Positions 42,447-50,077 of a DNA stretch of 61,016 nt are shown piece by piece. Position numbers and translations under genes: made by a program. The DNA comes from an uncultured Prevotellaceae bacterium (GTDB lineage: Bacteria; Bacteroidota; Bacteroidia; Bacteroidales; Bacteroidaceae): assembly GCA_902761905.1 (NCBI GenBank), contig CACWMK010000040.1, forward strand, positions 1 through 61,016. The letters are read 5' to 3'. How positions within the stretch are numbered: position 1 is the stretch's first letter; each line of letters opens with the position of its first letter. The notes below the pieces were generated by a model, which saw only the letters and a program-made list of their open reading frames with translations, did not search any database and was not told the origin of the DNA.

Positions 42447-43120
42447 CGACAACGGCGCTTAGCCACCACTTCGCCGTCGTATGAGTTGATGCTGATTCTA
42501 ACCGAATCGGCATCAATTCTGTCTGTAGGTATACTGAAGTAGACCTGAGTAGAATAATACTGGGGCACGTTGCCCTGGTCGTGATGCAGGATGAGACTAC
42601 GAATCTGCTTGCCATCAGGGTGTGTTATCAGAGTATCGCTGACGACAGCCAGGCTCTGAACGGCTGCAGTATCATCTGCAGTTCCGGTCTTAACCTGAAG
42701 GCTCAGATTAAGATAGCGCCCGGTCTTACTCATCCAGGTACTCTCAAACTTAACAGGGTCTGTCTTAAACTCTTTGTCGAATTGAGACAATGGATATACT
42801 GTAGCACATGGTACCTGTCCCATTGAGACTATCTCGGCCTTACCCTCTACCTTATTATAATATAGCATACAGCGATAAGTGGTATCGGCCTTGACTATCC
42901 ACTTAGCTGTATAAGGGGATGTTAAAAACAACTCATCACCATCGTCGGTAACAATCTTAGTTACCTGCTTGGAACTGTTAACAACAGCCTCAGCAAAGTC
43001 GCCACGCACCAAGGAGTATTCGCCCTCTCCCTTCTCGTAGGCATCCTGAGTACATGAGATGAGAGTTGACAGTTGACAATTGACAGTTATGATAACCAAT
43101 AGTCTGAACAGTTTCTTCAT
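42443..43120 (-). CDS. NigD-like lipoprotein
   Basis: 225-residue lipoprotein with lipobox LIS-C (Cys23). The body is a beta-rich domain (FLTSPYTAKWIVKADTTYRCMLYYNKVEG) and a C-terminal TGRYLNLSLQVKTG segment, the pattern of the NigD-like family widespread in Bacteroidota, whose function is not known. Its start overlaps the stop of the upstream acyltransferase gene (ATGA), so it is the last gene of the operon. Oddity: residues around 13-22 of the signal peptide (VNCQLSTLIS) are encoded by the dispersed TTGACAGTTGACAATTGACAG repeat. Confidence 0.6.
   Translation of the reverse strand: MKKLFRLLVIITVNCQLSTLISCTQDAYEKGEGEYSLVRGDFAEAVVNSSKQVTKIVTDDGDELFLTSPYTAKWIVKADTTYRCMLYYNKVEGKAEIVSMGQVPCATVYPLSQFDKEFKTDPVKFESTWMSKTGRYLNLSLQVKTGTADDTAAVQSLAVVSDTLITHPDGKQIRSLILHHDQGNVPQYYSTQVYFSIPTDRIDADSVRISINSYDGEVVAKRRCR
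43064..43089. repeat. Dispersed GTTGACAATTGACAGT-type repeat in a signal-peptide sequence
   Basis: Tandem 8-11 nt units of the type GTTGACA/ATTGACA lie within the 5' end of the NigD-like gene. The same motif recurs at 57953-57976 and 58444-58478. Confidence 0.8.
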
Positions 43121-44259
43121 TGGGCGGACATTAGGTTTCGTACTGGGTTGGCATACATCGTTAGCATACGCTCACGCAGGAATGACTCGTCCTTATTTGG
43201 CAGCTGTATCTTGGCCATCTGGCCAGCCAGGTACTGCTCAAAGCGCTGCTTGTCGGCATCGGTATAATGAGCAGCATTGGCATTATCACCATTAAGTTCG
43301 TCGAGGGCTATGTAGTTGCATGGATAGAGTTCGTAGCCACGATGTATCTCGCGGTCCATACGCTCGGCCAGTGCCTTAAACCACTCTGTCTTGGGCAACT
43401 CAGAGAGTTCGTCAATCCAAGTATTGATAGGTGCCGCAGGGCGATATACCACACGACCTTTATAGCCGAAGATGCCAGTCTTCATATTGTCGAGATCGTC
43501 CTGGCGCGACTTTTTGAACGCAGGATTGTCACGCTTCTGTTGGAACTCCTGTGCCTTAAGATAATCACAAGGGTCGAACTCGTAACTGATGGTGAGGGGA
43601 ACGATATTAAGTTCCTTGAGGTCGCCACCCATAGCCAGCATCTTGAGCACGGCATCCTGGGTGTGGTCGCTTGAGTCCTTGGCACGTCCCTCACGCTGGG
43701 CTATCCAGATATTTTCTTTTTTCTGGGTAACAGCATAGTGGATATAGCGACTCATCAACTGGGAAGCGGCCAACGTCTCGCGAAGTGAAAGACCACGACG
43801 AACAGTAAAGGCCTTGTTCATACGGACCAGTCGCTTAATCCAAGGATATATAAGCAGATTATCACCAATACCTATCTCGACGGTAGTGGGATAACCTGCC
43901 TCAACCAGCAACACATCGAGAAATGCCGAATCGAGCACGATATCGCGGTGATTCGACACGAATGTGTATCGCTGACTCTTATCATATGAAGCAATCGAAG
44001 AATCCAGGAACGAGCAACCGTCGGTATGCTTGCGCATGATGAACTTAACCAACGGCTTCATGAAACGCTTCTGAAAATCGAGCGGCGTTTTGATGCCAGT
44101 GAAAGCCAGGCGCAGCAAACCATTACGCACCGATTTGGGCAACCAAGGGGCAAAGCCCTTCAGTATCATCTGAAACTGTCTGTCGTTCAGCAAGTCGTCG
44201 AACGCCTGCTTCATCTCACCCGCCTCGTAAGGTCGGATCTCGTCGAACTCTTCTCTCAT
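43117..44259 (-). CDS. Putative glycerolipid acyltransferase (PlsC/PlsB-like)
   Basis: 380-residue cytoplasmic or membrane-associated protein of the glycerol-3-phosphate/lysophosphatidate acyltransferase superfamily. The catalytic block is SNHRDIVLDS (His then Asp, with five residues between by count, where HX4D is canonical), followed by a substrate block near FTVRRGLSLRET. The IWIAQREGRAKD segment is equivalent to FPEGTRS. A PLTISYEFDPCDYLKA strand comes after. The C-terminal about 150 residues are outside the core domain and of unknown role. Such proteins transfer an acyl chain in phospholipid or related lipid synthesis; the substrate is not readable here. It lies 3 nt after ddl and overlaps the NigD-like gene, so it is in the rluD-ddl operon. 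Confidence 0.75.
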   Translation of the reverse strand: MREEFDEIRPYEAGEMKQAFDDLLNDRQFQMILKGFAPWLPKSVRNGLLRLAFTGIKTPLDFQKRFMKPLVKFIMRKHTDGCSFLDSSIASYDKSQRYTFVSNHRDIVLDSAFLDVLLVEAGYPTTVEIGIGDNLLIYPWIKRLVRMNKAFTVRRGLSLRETLAASQLMSRYIHYAVTQKKENIWIAQREGRAKDSSDHTQDAVLKMLAMGGDLKELNIVPLTISYEFDPCDYLKAQEFQQKRDNPAFKKSRQDDLDNMKTGIFGYKGRVVYRPAAPINTWIDELSELPKTEWFKALAERMDREIHRGYELYPCNYIALDELNGDNANAAHYTDADKQRFEQYLAGQMAKIQLPNKDESFLRERMLTMYANPVRNLMSAQ

Positions 44260-44262
44260 ATA

Positions 44263-45255
44263 TTAATCAAACTGATTCTCAACAATCTCTGTAAGCACAT
44301 CTGTCATAGACAAACCAGCAGCACGCACCTGCTGAGGGATAAAGCTGGTGGCTGTCATTCCAGGAGTGGTATTGACCTCGAGCATAGAGATGTTACCCTC
44401 CTTAGAGATGATATAGTCGATGCGAATGATACCATTGCAGTGCAGGATATCGTAGATGTGTGATGTAATCTGACGAACACGCTCTGTCACATCCTCGGGC
44501 AGACGGGCTGGAGTAATCTCCTGTACCTGACCGTTGTACTTGGCGTCGTAGTCGAAGAACTCGTTGGTGGTAACAACCTCGGTGGCTGGCAGAACCACGG
44601 TCTTCTCCCTGGTCTTATAAACGCCAATAGATATCTCGGTACCCTCGAGGAAGCTCTCTACCATAATCTCAGGGCTCTCGAGCATGGCCTTACGAATGGC
44701 TGGAGCAAGCATATCCTTGTTCTTTACCTTCGACACACCGAATGATGAGCCATCGGCAGCAGGTTTAACAAAACAAGGCATACCAATGCGCTCTTCGATC
44801 TCATCATCGCTCACCAGCTCTTCATATCCCTTGCGGATAAGCAACGAGTCGGCCACCTTCACGCCATAACCACGCAAATACTGATTGAGCACAAACTTAT
44901 CGAATGTCATAGCCTCGACCAATACACCACTGGTGCTGTAAGGCAGACCGATAAGGTCGAAGTAGCCCTGCAACAGTCCGTTTTCGCCAGGAGTGCCATG
45001 TATGGTGATATAAGCGTAATCAAAGACCTTGGCTTCGCCGTTTTCCATGAACGAGAAATCGTTACGATCAATCTTAGCTGTTGTTCCGTCAGGCAATTCC
45101 ACGTGCCAGTTCTGTCCCTTGATGTCAACAATATAAACATTGTAGCGCTCCTTATCGAAGAAGGAGTAAAGTCCCTGTGCCGAGCGCAGAGAAACGTCGT
45201 GTTCTGATGAGTCGCCACCACATACGATGGCAATCGTTCTCTTCAAGTTTTTCAT
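44263..45255 (-). CDS. ddl: D-alanine--D-alanine ligase
   Basis: 330-residue ATP-grasp ligase making D-Ala-D-Ala for peptidoglycan. The start is set at the ATG at 45255 (MKNLKRTIAIVCGGDSSEHDVSL); the longer frame reads through repeat DNA upstream. Marks are the GGDSSEHDVSLRSA N-loop, HGTPGENGLLQGYFDLIGLPY, CFVKPAADGSSFGVSKV, EGTEISIGVY and the metal-binding end LEVNTTPGMTATSFIPQQ. The length is normal. It lies between rluD (81-nt spacer with repeats) and the acyltransferase (3 nt), in line with cell-envelope genes in the same operon (PASTA protein). Confidence 0.95.
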   Translation of the reverse strand: MKNLKRTIAIVCGGDSSEHDVSLRSAQGLYSFFDKERYNVYIVDIKGQNWHVELPDGTTAKIDRNDFSFMENGEAKVFDYAYITIHGTPGENGLLQGYFDLIGLPYSTSGVLVEAMTFDKFVLNQYLRGYGVKVADSLLIRKGYEELVSDDEIEERIGMPCFVKPAADGSSFGVSKVKNKDMLAPAIRKAMLESPEIMVESFLEGTEISIGVYKTREKTVVLPATEVVTTNEFFDYDAKYNGQVQEITPARLPEDVTERVRQITSHIYDILHCNGIIRIDYIISKEGNISMLEVNTTPGMTATSFIPQQVRAAGLSMTDVLTEIVENQFD

Positions 45256-45284
45256 ATCTATATTTTTTATATTAATTCTTCGCT

Positions 45285-45351
45285 CGGCTTTGCCGCTTGG
45301 CTTCGCCAAGAACTCTTAATTCTTAACTCTTAATTCTTAATTCTTAACTTT
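45285..45351. repeat. Double hairpin plus TTAAGAATTAAG-type repeats
   Basis: CGGC-TTT-GCCG (45285-45295) is followed directly by CTTGGC-TTC-GCCAAG (45296-45310), then several AACTCTTAATTCTTAA units to about 45351. The repeat covers the 3' end of rluD, and the last residues (VKN) and stop of RluD are encoded by it. Confidence 0.8.
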
Positions 45352-46386
45352 CAAATACTTTCTCCATTTGTCAATCAGAGCCGCCATGTCGTCAGGCCAC
45401 TCTGATGTAAAGTCCATCTGCTTGCCGGTGGTGGGATGAACAAATCCCAGTGTCTTGGCATGCAGCACCTGTCGTGGACATAGTTTGAAACAGTTCTGTA
45501 TGTAAGCCTTGTAGCTGGCTGTGCGCTCACCTCTGAGCAGTTCGGTACCGCCATAGCGCTCATCGGCAAACAGGGGGTGTCCGATATGCTTCATGTGAGC
45601 ACGAATCTGATGCGTACGACCTGTCTCAAGTATACACTCCACCAGAGTTACATAGCCATAACGCTCCAATACCTTATAATGGGTTACTGCAGGCTTGCCT
45701 ATCTCAGATTCGGGTGGGAACACCTCCATACGCAGACGGTCCTTAGGGTCGCGACCTATGTTGCCCTCTATCCTACCCTCGTCTTCGACAAAGTTTCCCC
45801 ACACCAGAGCATTATAACTGCGATGTGTGGTCTTATTGAAAAACTGTTTTCCCAGCGAGGTCTTAGCATCGGGAGTCTTTGCAACAACCAGCAGTCCACT
45901 GGTGTCCTTGTCGATACGATGTACCAATCCTACTTCCGGATCGTTGGGATCGTAGCTGGCCAAGTCCTTAAGATGCCATGCTATGGCATTGACCAATGTT
46001 CCGGTAAAGTTGCCACAGCCAGGATGCACCACCATACCTGCGGGCTTATTGATAACCATCAGATCATCGTCTTCGTACACCACATTCAGCGGTATATCCT
46101 CTGCCTCAATCGAAGTATCGTAATGCGGACGATCGAGCATCAGTGTGATAACATCGCCAGGACGTACCTTATAGTTACTCTTTACGGGTTTGTCGTTTAC
46201 ATGGATAAAGCCAGCATCGGCTGCCTTCTGAATACGGTTGCGACTGGAATGCTGCTGATGTTCGACAAGATACTTGTCGATACGTACAGGCACCTGCCCC
46301 TTATCCACCTCCATACGGAAGTGTTCGTATAGCAAGTCTTCCTGCTCTTGCTCCTGTTCTTCGAAATCGTTTGTTTCGTCAATCAT
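45337..46386 (-). CDS. rluD: Ribosomal large-subunit pseudouridine synthase, RluD family
   Basis: 349-residue RNA-modifying enzyme. It has an acidic N-terminal extension (MIDETNDFEEQEQEQEDLL), then an S4 RNA-binding domain (about 32-95; VRIDKYLVEHQQHSSRNRIQKA), then the PSI synthase domain with the catalytic Asp in HRIDKDTSGLLVVAKT. The RTHQIRAHMKHIGHPLFAD motif follows. It probably converts uridines of 23S rRNA helix 69. Its start overlaps the PASTA gene stop (ATGA), so the two are translationally coupled. The C-terminal residues lie in a dispersed repeat. Confidence 0.93.
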   Translation of the reverse strand: MIDETNDFEEQEQEQEDLLYEHFRMEVDKGQVPVRIDKYLVEHQQHSSRNRIQKAADAGFIHVNDKPVKSNYKVRPGDVITLMLDRPHYDTSIEAEDIPLNVVYEDDDLMVINKPAGMVVHPGCGNFTGTLVNAIAWHLKDLASYDPNDPEVGLVHRIDKDTSGLLVVAKTPDAKTSLGKQFFNKTTHRSYNALVWGNFVEDEGRIEGNIGRDPKDRLRMEVFPPESEIGKPAVTHYKVLERYGYVTLVECILETGRTHQIRAHMKHIGHPLFADERYGGTELLRGERTASYKAYIQNCFKLCPRQVLHAKTLGFVHPTTGKQMDFTSEWPDDMAALIDKWRKYLKVKN

Positions 46387-47036
46387 TCTTGCTCTTTTAC
46401 CTCTACAAATTCATCCACATCGTCGCCACCACCTTCTGGCATCTCCATTTCGGGTTCAACAACGCTAACATCATCCATACCATACTGTCCACTACCGATG
46501 AGCAGTGTAAGAGGTTGTTCAATAGATACGCGTTCGCCAGAAGAAACCCTACGACCATTGACCGCTACTCCATAAACCCAATCCTTCTCGCCAGTAACAT
46601 ACTGTGGCGGCAGGACCTTGAATCCGAGAGAAACCAACTTGGCCTCGGCCTCACGATAGCTGCAGTTATCAACAACATCGGGAATAGCCACTGATGGTGA
46701 TGAAGATGAATTGATAGTTACATAAATAACATGACCGGCCTTAACCGTAAGACCGGCATCGGGACTCTGAGTAAGAACACAGTCGGCTGGTAAGCGCTTG
46801 TTGTAGCCACTATCAGTTACTACAATCACCAGTCCAGCTTCCTCTATCATCTCGCGAGCCTTTGTTATTTTAACACCCTCGAGGTTAGGAACTTTGATGC
46901 TCTCGCCATGATGAGTGTACCAGTCGAGTCCATAGTTTACACCTACCAACAGCAAGAATAAAACCAACAGCATAGCTATCAAGTTCAGGATGAGGAACTT
47001 GCTGCAGAACTTACCGAAGAATTCCTTTGCTTTCAT
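46383..47036 (-). CDS. PASTA-domain membrane protein
   Basis: 217-residue bitopic protein with a short cytoplasmic N-terminus, one membrane helix (about 15-34, LILNLIAMLLVLFLLLVGVN) and then two PASTA domains (about 45-115 and 115-185). Typical signatures are KVPNLEGVKITKAREMIEEAGL and AIPDVVDNCSYREAEAKLVSLGF. An acidic tail (EMPEGGGDDVDEFVEVKEQE) ends it. PASTA domains bind muropeptides or beta-lactam-like structures, but here there is no kinase or PBP domain, so it is a stand-alone PASTA protein, common in Bacteroidota upstream of rluD. It is the first gene of the operon, with a -7 box 23 nt upstream. Confidence 0.9.
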   Translation of the reverse strand: MKAKEFFGKFCSKFLILNLIAMLLVLFLLLVGVNYGLDWYTHHGESIKVPNLEGVKITKAREMIEEAGLVIVVTDSGYNKRLPADCVLTQSPDAGLTVKAGHVIYVTINSSSSPSVAIPDVVDNCSYREAEAKLVSLGFKVLPPQYVTGEKDWVYGVAVNGRRVSSGERVSIEQPLTLLIGSGQYGMDDVSVVEPEMEMPEGGGDDVDEFVEVKEQE

Positions 47037-47058
47037 CTTTACTTCACTAATTAGGTTG

Positions 47059-47066
47059 CAAAGTTA
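47059..47066 (-). promoter_or_regulatory. -7 box for the PASTA-rluD-ddl operon
   Basis: TAACTTTG on the minus strand is an exact TAnnTTTG match, 22 nt before the PASTA gene ATG. Confidence 0.6.
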
Positions 47067-47142
47067 TATAAAAAAACAGAAAGAAGCAAAGATTTCGCTC
47101 TACTTCTTTCTATTTTAACTCATTTTCTAAGTTCCTTGCGAA

Positions 47143-47298
47143 TTACTTTCCGTGATTCTCGTCAGAAACTGTCAACTTCTTGCGGCCCTTGGCACGACGA
47201 GCAGCCAGAACTCGACGACCGTTCTTTGTGGCCATTCTCTCACGGAAGCCGTGCTTGTTTACGCGACGGCGATTGTGTGGCTGAAATGTTCTCTTCAT
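47143..47298 (-). CDS. rpmH: 50S ribosomal protein L34
   Basis: 51-codon basic protein, starting [18 protein letters not shown] and continuing [21 protein letters not shown], the unmistakable L34 sequence. It ends with a short TVSDENHGK tail typical of Bacteroidota. The ATG is at 47298 and the TAA at 47143. Divergent to efp, with a good promoter including both -33 and -7 elements. Confidence 0.98.
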   Translation of the reverse strand: MKRTFQPHNRRRVNKHGFRERMATKNGRRVLAARRAKGRKKLTVSDENHGK

Positions 47299-47345
47299 TG
47301 TAATATACTTATTTAATTTTGTTATTTATCTACCGATTTGGGGTG

Positions 47346-47377
47346 CAAAAGTACTCATTTCTTTTGAATTACGCAAA
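47346..47377 (-). promoter_or_regulatory. rpmH promoter, -33 and -7 boxes
   Basis: On the minus strand, TTTG (47374-47377) is followed by 20 bp and TACTTTTG (47346-47353), a textbook Bacteroidota promoter, 48 nt upstream of rpmH. Confidence 0.8.
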
Positions 47378-47427
47378 TTTTATACGATTTTTAGCTAAAC
47401 TTTTTATGTTTTTTTCCAAAAAAGCAG

Positions 47428-47435
47428 TACCTTTG
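47428..47435 (+). promoter_or_regulatory. -7 box for efp
   Basis: TACCTTTG is an exact TAnnTTTG match, 38 nt before the efp ATG. A T-rich stretch lies about 20 bp upstream. Confidence 0.65.
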
Positions 47436-47473
47436 CACCCGAAAACGATATAAAAGTAATATTTTAAAGGTTT

Positions 47474-48040
47474 ATGATTAATTCACAAGACATTAAGAAA
47501 GGCACCGCCATTCGTATGGACGGTGGTATCTGGGTGTGCATCGATTTCCAGCACCGCAAGCCAGGTAAGGGCAACACCATCATGATCATCAAGGTTAAGA
47601 ACGTTTCAGACGGTCGCGTACTTGAGCGTCGATTCAACATCGGTGAAAAGCTCGAGGACGTTATCATCGAGCGTCGTCCTTACCAGTATCTCTATGAGGA
47701 CCAGTCTGGTCGTATCTTCATGAATCAGGAGACATTCGAGCAGATCCCCATCGACAACGAGCTCGTAATCGGTCACGAGTACATGAAGGAGAGCGATATC
47801 GTGGAGGTTGTTTCTGACACTACCGATGGTACTATCCTTTATGCCGAGATGCCTGTTAAGACCGTTCTCCGCGTTACCCACTCTGAGCCAGGTGTAAAGG
47901 GCGATACAGCTACAAACACTCTGAAGCCTGCTACTCTGGAGACTGGTGTTGAGGTTCGTGTTCCTCTGTTCATCAACGAGGGCGACCTGATCCAGGTTGA
48001 CACACGCGACGGTTCTTACCTGCAGAGAGTAAAGGAGTAA
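47474..48040 (+). CDS. efp: Elongation factor P
   Basis: 188-residue translation factor relieving ribosome stalling at polyproline. It has three beta-barrel domains: a KOW-like N-domain with the loop HRKPGKGN carrying the candidate modification-site lysine, and OB domains with the family signature in the C-terminal part (LKPATLETGVEVRVPLFINEGDLIQVDTRDG, given here only as its key span, residues about 155-184). Normal length. The polyproline linkers of PUL lipoproteins would depend on it. It is divergent from rpmH, and 24 nt separate it from the GT2 gene. Confidence 0.97.
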   Translation: MINSQDIKKGTAIRMDGGIWVCIDFQHRKPGKGNTIMIIKVKNVSDGRVLERRFNIGEKLEDVIIERRPYQYLYEDQSGRIFMNQETFEQIPIDNELVIGHEYMKESDIVEVVSDTTDGTILYAEMPVKTVLRVTHSEPGVKGDTATNTLKPATLETGVEVRVPLFINEGDLIQVDTRDGSYLQRVKE

Positions 48041-48064
48041 TTGAAGAACTGAAAGATTGAAGAA

Positions 48065-49054
48065 TTGAAGTTTTCAATCATCATACCCGTCTTCAATCGA
48101 CCCGACGAGGTCGACGAGTTACTTGAGAGTCTTTGCCAGCAGACGGTAAAGGACTTTGAAGTCCTAATCATAGAGGACGGTTCTGTTAAGCCATGCAAGG
48201 ATGTTTGCGATAAATACGCAAACGTCCTTGATTTGCATTATTACGCCAAAGAGAACAGCGGACCAGGACAGAGTCGTAACTATGGTGCAGAGCGCTCCAA
48301 CGGCGAATATGTTATCATACTGGATTCGGATGTAGTACTACCTGTAGGATATCTACAAGCAGTGGAAGACGAGCTAAAGCAGAAACCATGCGAGGCTTTC
48401 GGCGGTCCTGATTCGGCCCATCCATCGTTCACCCCTGTACAGAAGGCCATCAGCTATTCGATGACATCATTCTTTACCACAGGTGGCATCCGTGGAGGAA
48501 AAGCAAAGCTCGACAAGTTCTATCCACGCTCGTTCAATATGGGTATCCGTCGCGATGTATATCTGCAACTTGGAGGTTTCTCTAAGATGCGATTCGGTGA
48601 GGACATCGACTTCTCGTATCGTATAGTTGAGGCTGGCTATATGCCGAGACTATTCCCCGAGGCATGGGTGTGGCACAAGCGTCGTACCGACTTCCGTAAG
48701 TTCTTCCGTCAGGTATACAACAGTGGTATCGCCCGAATAAACCTGGAGAAGCGTCACCCTGGCACAATGAAGTTGGTTCATCTGCTACCAACAGTATTCA
48801 CTTTGGGGGTTATCGGACTACTGATAATATCACTTTTCTGGCCCCTCGCGTGCGTACCTATTATATTATATAGCGCAATCATCCTTATTGATTCGAGCTT
48901 TAAGAACAAAAATGCATGGGTAGGCATACTGAGTATTCCTGCCGCATTCGTACAACTTATGGGCTACGGATTCGGTTTCATAGAGTCGTGGTGGAAACGC
49001 TGCGTACTGAAGAAAGACGAGTTTACCGCCTTCGAGAAAAACTTCTATAAATGA
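48065..49054 (+). CDS. Family 2 glycosyltransferase, membrane-associated
   Basis: 329-residue GT2 enzyme with a GT-A nucleotide-sugar fold (FSIIIPVFNRPDEVDELLESL, IIEDGS, NSGPGQSRNYG), the metal-binding ILDSDVVLP, and FGEDIDFSYRIVEAGY further on. Two hydrophobic segments near the C-terminus (about 240-275) anchor it in the inner membrane. It probably adds a sugar in surface polysaccharide or glycolipid synthesis; donor and acceptor are unknown. The start is a TTG at 48065, lying in a run of TTGAAGAA-type repeats between efp and this gene. No in-frame ATG is near, and a TGA lies 13 nt upstream. Its stop overlaps radC (ATGA). Confidence 0.85.
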   Translation: MKFSIIIPVFNRPDEVDELLESLCQQTVKDFEVLIIEDGSVKPCKDVCDKYANVLDLHYYAKENSGPGQSRNYGAERSNGEYVIILDSDVVLPVGYLQAVEDELKQKPCEAFGGPDSAHPSFTPVQKAISYSMTSFFTTGGIRGGKAKLDKFYPRSFNMGIRRDVYLQLGGFSKMRFGEDIDFSYRIVEAGYMPRLFPEAWVWHKRRTDFRKFFRQVYNSGIARINLEKRHPGTMKLVHLLPTVFTLGVIGLLIISLFWPLACVPIILYSAIILIDSSFKNKNAWVGILSIPAAFVQLMGYGFGFIESWWKRCVLKKDEFTAFEKNFYK

Positions 49055-49740
49055 CCGATAAACTTAACATCAATCAGTGGGCCGAAGAGGATCGTCCTCG
49101 TGAAAAGATGGCTGCGCTGGGTGCTGAGGCACTTAGCAGTGCTGAACTGTTGGCCATACTGATTGGTTCTGGTTCGACCAAAGAGAGCGCCGTCGACCTG
49201 ATGAAACGCATTCTGGCAGACTGCAACAACAGTCTTAACACACTTGGCAAAATGTCGATTAACGACCTATGCCAATATAACGGTGTAGGATCGGCCAAGG
49301 CCATCACCATATTAGCTGCCTGCGAACTGGGCAAACGTCGACAGATGGAAACGCCCGAAGAGCGTCCCGACCTAGGTACTGCCACACGCATATATAACCA
49401 CATGCACCCTGTGATGCAAGACCTGGATGTAGAGGAGTTCTGGGTACTGTATCTGAACCAGCAATACCGACTTATTAAGAAACTGCGTATTGCCCGGGGC
49501 GGCATTACTGCAACAACAGTTGACATACGCCTCATTATCCGCGAGGCAGTGCTCTGCAACGCCACACAGCTGGTGGCGTGCCATAACCACCCATCGGGAG
49601 GTATAATGCCTAGCGACAAAGACGACAAACTAACCATCAGCATCATAAAAGCATGCCAGTTGATGGACATTCGCTTTGCCGACCACGTCATAATTACCGA
49701 TGGACACTATTACAGCTATCATGAAAAAGGAAAATGCTAA
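49051..49740 (+). CDS. radC: RadC family JAB/MPN domain protein
   Basis: 229 residues. The N-terminal helix-hairpin-helix part includes LGAEALSSAELLAILIGSG and YNGVGSAKAITILAACELGKR. The C-terminal MPN+/JAMM domain has VACHNHPSGGIMPSDKDD, the zinc-binding motif. The true function of RadC is unsettled despite the DNA-repair name. The ATGA overlap with GT2 and the 15-nt gap to the sufT-like gene suggest a co-transcribed run. Confidence 0.95.
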   Translation: MTDKLNINQWAEEDRPREKMAALGAEALSSAELLAILIGSGSTKESAVDLMKRILADCNNSLNTLGKMSINDLCQYNGVGSAKAITILAACELGKRRQMETPEERPDLGTATRIYNHMHPVMQDLDVEEFWVLYLNQQYRLIKKLRIARGGITATTVDIRLIIREAVLCNATQLVACHNHPSGGIMPSDKDDKLTISIIKACQLMDIRFADHVIITDGHYYSYHEKGKC

Positions 49741-49755
49741 CAAACATATATAGTT

Positions 49756-50076
49756 ATGACACAAGAAGAGAAGACACAGATTGAAGAGAGGATTGTAGAC
49801 GTGCTCAAAACCGTGTACGACCCTGAGATTCCCGTAAATATCTACGACCTGGGAATGATCTACAAGATAGATGTTCAAGACGACTCTAGTGTAGAGTTGG
49901 ATATGACCTTTACAGCGCCCAACTGTCCTGCTGCCGACTTCATTTTGGAGGACGTTCGCACCAAAGTGGAGAGTGTTGAAGGTGTAAAGGGCGCCAACGT
50001 GAATCTGGTGTTTGAACCCGCTTGGGATCAGAGCATGATGAGCGAAGAAGCAAGAGTTGAACTTGGATTCGATTAA
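49756..50076 (+). CDS. MIP18/DUF59 family protein, SufT-like (iron-sulfur assembly)
   Basis: 106-residue single-domain protein with DVLKTVYDPEIPVNIYDLGMIYKID, the family signature, and MTFTAPNCPAADFILEDV. A conserved cysteine sits in PNCPAA. MIP18 proteins such as SufT and PaaD help insert Fe-S clusters into target proteins. It is a lone domain, so paaD-like or sufT-like use cannot be told apart; no paa or suf genes are adjacent. The gene ends 1 nt before the lpxH-like ATG. Confidence 0.9.
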   Translation: MTQEEKTQIEERIVDVLKTVYDPEIPVNIYDLGMIYKIDVQDDSSVELDMTFTAPNCPAADFILEDVRTKVESVEGVKGANVNLVFEPAWDQSMMSEEARVELGFD

Positions 50077-50077
50077 T

